From DASRTE01 sp035316885 (GTDB taxonomy: Bacteria > Actinomycetota > Actinomycetes > Jiangellales > Jiangellaceae): a stretch of 16,306 bases of DNA. Shown here piece by piece: positions 13,094 through 16,306 of the stretch (within the stretch, counting starts at the first letter, position 1; every line of letters starts with the position of its first letter). The stretch is taken from positions 1 to 16,306 of the forward strand of contig DATHII010000334.1 of NCBI GenBank assembly GCA_035316885.1, given 5' to 3'. A program made the position numbers and the translations under genes. The notes under the pieces were generated by a model. The model saw only the letters and a list, made by a program, of their open reading frames with translations. It searched no databases and was not told where the DNA came from.

Positions 13094-14299
13094 ATGGCCT
13101 ATTACCGCAGCGCCGGCGAGATTCCACCTAAGAGGCACACCCAGTTCCGGCGGCCCGACGGCGGGCTCTACTACGAGGAGTTGATGGGCGAGGAGGGCTT
13201 CTTCTCCGACTCCTCGCTGCTGTACCACAGAGGTGTCCCGTCCGCGATCGTCGACTCACGCGTGTGGGAACTGCCCGACATGCGCACGATCCCGAACCAT
13301 CCCTTGAAGCCGCTGCACCTGAAGTTGCACGAACTGTTCCCGGGAAACGACTGGAAGGCGGCCGACGTCGTCACCGGCCGACGGCTGCTCCTGGGCAACG
13401 GCGACGTCCGCATCGCCTACGTCGCGGCCGGCGAGTCCTCCCCGCTGTACCGCAATGCGATCGGTGACGAGTGCGTCTACGTCGAGGACGGCGAGGCGAC
13501 GCTCGAGACCATGTTCGGCGTGCTGACGGTGCGCAAGGGTGACTACGCGATCATCCCGAGATCCACGGTGCACCGTTGGGTGCCCACCGGCGAGGGCCCG
13601 TTGCGGGCCTACTGCGTCGAGGCCAACTCGCACATCACGCCCCCGAAGCGGTATCTGTCCAGGTACGGTCAGTTGCTGGAGCACTCGCCCTACTGCGAGC
13701 GCGATCTGCATGCGCCGGGCGAGCCGTTCGTCGTCGAGCAGGGAGACGTCGAGGTCTTCACCAAGCACCGCGGGCACGGGCCGTCCGGGCTGGTGGGCAG
13801 CATCGTCGTCTACCCGACGCACCCCTTCGACGTGATCGGATGGGACGGGTGCCTGTACCCGTACACGTTCAACGTGTCCGACTTCGAGCCGATCACCGGC
13901 CGCGTCCACCAGCCGCCGCCGGCGCATCAGGTCTTCGAGGGTTACAACTTCGTCATCTGCAACTTCGTGCCGCGCAAGGTCGACTACCACCCGCTGGCCG
14001 TCCCGGTGCCCTACTACCACTCCAACGTCGACTCCGACGAGGTCATGTTCTACGTCGAGGGCGACTACGAGGCGCGCAAGGGTTCGGGCATCGCCAAGGG
14101 ATCCATCACGCTGCACCCCGGTGGTCATTCGCACGGTCCGCAGCCGGCCGCCATCGAGGCCGCCCTCGGCAAGGAGTACTTCGACGAACTCGCCGTCATG
14201 GTCGACACGTTCCGCCCGCTGGAGATCGGCGAGGCGGGAGTGGACAGCGACGACGGCGCCTACGCGTGGAGTTGGAGCGGCCGCGGCCCGGAGGGCTGA
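13094..14299 (+). CDS. hmgA: homogentisate 1,2-dioxygenase
   Basis: This is a 401-aa cytoplasmic Fe(II) ring-cleaving enzyme converting homogentisate plus O2 to 4-maleylacetoacetate. The cupin fold is visible in two halves; the C-terminal half carries the iron site: His309 in PYYHSN, an acidic ligand in VDSDEVMFY (most likely Glu316) and His347 in GGHSHGP. The N-terminal half has GDECVYVEDGEATLET and KGDYAIIPRSTVHRW. Length is somewhat under the 430-445 aa of the human and Pseudomonas enzymes, as in other actinobacterial forms. GAGAGG at 13080-13085 lies 8 nt before the ATG. It is divergent from the unknown gene-fahA operon across a 74-bp gap with an IclR-type operator. The C-terminus ends in a Gly/Trp/Ser tail encoded by a GC-rich segment partly repeated downstream. 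Confidence 0.97.
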   Translation: MAYYRSAGEIPPKRHTQFRRPDGGLYYEELMGEEGFFSDSSLLYHRGVPSAIVDSRVWELPDMRTIPNHPLKPLHLKLHELFPGNDWKAADVVTGRRLLLGNGDVRIAYVAAGESSPLYRNAIGDECVYVEDGEATLETMFGVLTVRKGDYAIIPRSTVHRWVPTGEGPLRAYCVEANSHITPPKRYLSRYGQLLEHSPYCERDLHAPGEPFVVEQGDVEVFTKHRGHGPSGLVGSIVVYPTHPFDVIGWDGCLYPYTFNVSDFEPITGRVHQPPPAHQVFEGYNFVICNFVPRKVDYHPLAVPVPYYHSNVDSDEVMFYVEGDYEARKGSGIAKGSITLHPGGHSHGPQPAAIEAALGKEYFDELAVMVDTFRPLEIGEAGVDSDDGAYAWSWSGRGPEG

Positions 14300-14387
14300 G
14301 CGAGCGATTGCGAGCGAGAGCCCGGAGGGGCGTGGCGCGACCATCGGGCTGGAGCGGCCGGGGCCGCAGGCCCGAGGAGACTGACCA

Positions 14388-14755
14388 ATGCACGCAGGAT
14401 CGCCACGGCTGGTATCGCCACAGCAGCGGCCGTTGTGATCGCCGCCGCACCGGCGAGCGCGCACTTCTGTTTCAAGAACGAGGTCAACGCGAGGGCGGCC
14501 CAGGGTATGGCCGGCTCGCAGGGGTGGACGTCGTTCGGGGAGCTCGCTGGTGAGATCACTGGACTGTGCCCCGTGGGGATCGAGATCCTCGCCGACGCGG
14601 CCGGTGTCACCACCGCCACGCCGATAAAGGCGCACGGTGTCATGGCCGGCGGCACGCTGCGCAAGGAGGACGGCGGCGGTAACCCGGCGATCTCGCACCT
14701 CGACTTCGACGCCATCGACGCTGCGTTCCCCGAGGCGGCCGCAGCCTGCGAGTAG
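14388..14755 (+). CDS. small secreted protein, start apparently frameshifted
   Basis: This is a protein of about 120 aa with no recognised family. The conserved-looking frame reads from 14390: ARRIATAGIATAAAVVIAAA, then PASAHFCFKNE, a textbook signal peptide with cleavage after ASA. The mature part is about 95 residues with three cysteines (HFCF, GLCPVG, AACE). The only ATG with a ribosome site is 14388 (GAGGAG at 14374-14379, 8-nt spacer), but it is one base out of phase; a single missing base after it would give M-A-R-R. As written, the only in-frame start is GTG 14435, which would leave just PASAH and a stub of the signal. Either a real frameshift or an assembly indel is likely. It ends before a strong hairpin. 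Confidence 0.6.
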
Positions 14756-14768
14756 CGCGACAGCCGGT

Positions 14769-14799
14769 GGTGCCCGGGTCCCGTGCGGACCCGGGCACC
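14769..14799. terminator. bidirectional hairpin terminator
   Basis: GGTGCCCGGGTCC and its exact complement GGACCCGGGCACC form a perfect 13-bp stem with a 5-nt loop, between the converging small secreted gene (stop 14755) and ABC permease gene (stop 14816). No U tract is present on either side, as is usual in high-GC actinobacteria. Confidence 0.8.
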
Positions 14800-14815
14800 C
14801 AGCGTTGCTGGTGGC

Positions 14816-15673
14816 TCAGATGACATCGCGACGGCTGACGAGCGCCAGCGCAGCCACGGCGAACGCGATGACATAGGCGGCGATCAGCCACGCCGCCGGG
14901 GCTGCGTCGAGCACGGTCAGCACGCCCGGCGTTCCGTCACGGCCGCTCTGAGCGGTGCCGCCCAACGCGCCGGCGAGTGACCCCGCCGCCGTGCCCGGCA
15001 TCAGGTCGGTCACCGCCTCGACCGGCCCGAGCAAGCCGCCGACGCCACGCAGCAGGTTCTCGACGACCAGCGCCCACACCAGGCCGAGTCCGACGGCCAG
15101 GGCAGGGCTGCGGGCCAGCGTTCCGACCAGGACGCCGGCGGCGGTCCACATCCCGAAGATGAGCAGCCCGGCGCCGATGGCCTCGGCCGATCCGGACAGC
15201 GTCGGCCAGACGATCGTCTGCGACTCCACCGAGGCGATCAGCACGGAAACCCCGAGGTCGACCGCGAACGTCGCCACGACGGCTCCGGCCACGACGACAC
15301 CGAGTGCCACCAGCGTGCCGCCGAAGCTGGACAGGCGTCCCGGACCCTGCATGAACACTGTCTTCCACGCTCCCCAGCCGTAGCCGCTGCCCACGGCGAG
15401 TCCGCCGAGAATCAGCATGATCGCGCCGCCGAACATCGGCATTCCCGCGATCAGCGACTCCGGGACGGCCGCAGGCATCATGTCGGCCAGGAGCTGCGCG
15501 GGCGGGACACCCTCTCCCACGGCCGTCGCGTCGCCCGTGGCGTAGGTGATGTAGGTGAAGACGTAGCCGAAAGTGACGTTGAGGACGAGCCAGACGCCCA
15601 CCATCACCCACACTGCCGGCCACTTCCGCAGTCGAAGCAGCTCGGCTCGCGTGCTCGAGATCAACGCGTTCAT
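14816..15673 (-). CDS. ABC-2 type transporter permease
   Basis: This is a 285-aa integral membrane subunit of an ABC-2 exporter. It has a short cytoplasmic N-terminus with a basic RAELLRLRKWPAVW amphipathic stretch and about six transmembrane segments: roughly residues 22-43, 78-100, 116-140, 165-187, 190-210 and 262-280. A long extracellular loop follows segment 1, and the protein ends in a short basic tail SRRDVI. It overlaps the upstream ATPase gene by 4 bp (ATGA at 15670-15673), so the two are translationally coupled and form one complex. The substrate is unknown; relatives include bacitracin- or lantibiotic-type exporters and many uncharacterised actinobacterial pumps. Family identification rests on topology and the paired ATPase. 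Confidence 0.88.
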   Translation of the reverse strand: MNALISSTRAELLRLRKWPAVWVMVGVWLVLNVTFGYVFTYITYATGDATAVGEGVPPAQLLADMMPAAVPESLIAGMPMFGGAIMLILGGLAVGSGYGWGAWKTVFMQGPGRLSSFGGTLVALGVVVAGAVVATFAVDLGVSVLIASVESQTIVWPTLSGSAEAIGAGLLIFGMWTAAGVLVGTLARSPALAVGLGLVWALVVENLLRGVGGLLGPVEAVTDLMPGTAAGSLAGALGGTAQSGRDGTPGVLTVLDAAPAAWLIAAYVIAFAVAALALVSRRDVI

Positions 15674-16306
15674 CGCAGAACCTCCTCGGTCATCGATGCA
15701 GGGTCAGATCCGGAGGTCATCGCGAAGAAGACCTCCTCGAGCGAACGCTCCGAGTGCCGGATCTCGTGCACCGCCGCCCCGGCCTCGACCAAGGCTCGGG
15801 TCAGCGCCGGCGTGCGCGTCGGGTCGACGTCGAGCTGCAGCCCGCCGTCGTCAAGCAGCCGGACAGCGTCGTCACCGGCCACGCCCATGGCTGTGGCCAG
15901 CGCGACGTCCGCCGGCGTCGCGCGCACGATGACCGACGTGGCGCCGCGTAGCTCTGCGACGGTGCTCTCGGTCAGCAGCCGGCCGGCCGAGATGACGCCG
16001 ACGCGGTCGCAGATCTCCTGCACCTCGCTGAGCATGTGGCTGGACAGCAGGACCGTCTGGCCTTGCATGGCCAGGTCGACGATGAGCCGGCGCATGTCGG
16101 CCATGCCCGCCGGGTCGAGACCGTTGGTGGGCTCGTCGAGGACGAGCAGTTCCGGATCGCCGAGCAGGGCCGCAGCCACACCGAGACGCTGCTTCATGCC
16201 GAGCGAGTACGACTTGAAGCTGTCCGCGCCGCGCTCGCGTAGGTCGACGCGGTCGAGGGCGGCCTCCACCTCCGCGCCACCCAGGCCCCGGTAGCGGGCC
16301 ATGACG
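15670..16306 (-). CDS. ABC transporter ATP-binding protein (N-terminus outside window)
   Basis: This is the C-terminal part (about 211 codons) of the nucleotide-binding subunit of the ABC-2 exporter encoded with the adjacent permease. The window ends before the Walker A motif, so that part is not visible. Seen in order: the signature region YSLGMKQRLGVAAALLGDP (a variant of LSGGQ usual in this subfamily), Walker B with catalytic Glu (LLVLDEPTNGLDPAG), the D-loop, and the H-loop SSH. A further C-terminal domain of about 90 residues typical of CcmA/DrrA-like ATPases follows. The frame is open through the last base, so ATG 16302 is probably not the true start. The stop overlaps the permease start by 4 bp. 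Confidence 0.93.
   Translation of the reverse strand, partial: VMARYRGLGGAEVEAALDRVDLRERGADSFKSYSLGMKQRLGVAAALLGDPELLVLDEPTNGLDPAGMADMRRLIVDLAMQGQTVLLSSHMLSEVQEICDRVGVISAGRLLTESTVAELRGATSVIVRATPADVALATAMGVAGDDAVRLLDDGGLQLDVDPTRTPALTRALVEAGAAVHEIRHSERSLEEVFFAMTSGSDPASMTEEVLR

Noticed and set aside
14273..14367. Repeated TGGAGCGGCCG (14273-14283 and 14350-14360) and CCCGGAGGG motifs after hmgA
   Set aside because: Short GC-rich repeats of this size are expected by chance at gene ends in such DNA; the GCGGCC/GGCCGC inverted repeat has only a 2-nt loop. No function can be supported.

Overview
The window is very GC-rich chromosomal DNA with strong G/C bias at third codon positions, frequent GTG starts, several probable leaderless genes (a TANNNT box about 7 nt before a GTG) and abundant LacI, IclR and Lrp regulators. 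This points to a high-GC actinomycete. I cannot name the genus. I see no transposase, integrase, tRNA, rRNA or CRISPR array.

Layout. The left edge holds the C-terminal part of an MFS transporter, converging on a LacI-family regulator (710-1801, minus). A 68-codon reading frame lies directly upstream of lacI, and the pair has a good sigma-70-like promoter at 2069-2097. Going right are a thioredoxin (2204-2575), a leaderless IclR regulator (2621-3253), a small secreted Ig-like protein and an Lrp/AsnC regulator (both minus). The Lrp gene is divergent from hppD, 4-hydroxyphenylpyruvate dioxygenase (4382-5596). Next come a secreted M1 metallopeptidase (5637-7166) and a GlcD-type FAD oxidoreductase (7248-8618). 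A 627-bp stretch with only a doubtful frame follows, then a nitronate monooxygenase (9246-10244) and a broken RibD/DHFR-like gene (10325-10801).

The right third holds the lower tyrosine pathway. fahA (fumarylacetoacetase) and a conserved gene of unknown function form a minus-strand operon, divergent from hmgA (homogentisate 1,2-dioxygenase). A perfect 15-bp palindrome of the IclR/PcaR operator type sits between them and overlaps a possible hmgA -10 box. The window ends with a small secreted protein with an apparent frameshift at its start, a strong hairpin terminator, and an ABC-2 permease plus the C-terminal part of its ATPase.

How it fits together. HppD makes homogentisate, HmgA opens the ring to maleylacetoacetate, and FahA splits fumarylacetoacetate into fumarate and acetoacetate. 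No recognisable maleylacetoacetate isomerase is present, so the unknown gene co-transcribed with fahA is a candidate for that step or an accessory role. The two halves of the pathway appear to be controlled separately: an Lrp/AsnC protein beside hppD, and an IclR-type operator at hmgA.

The 10.2-11.1 kb segment shows rearrangement: a 60-bp copy of the fahA 3' coding region and a DHFR-like pseudogene with an internal deletion and two single-base frameshifts. A third apparent single-base frameshift lies at 14.39 kb. Either gene decay or indel errors in the assembly should be considered.
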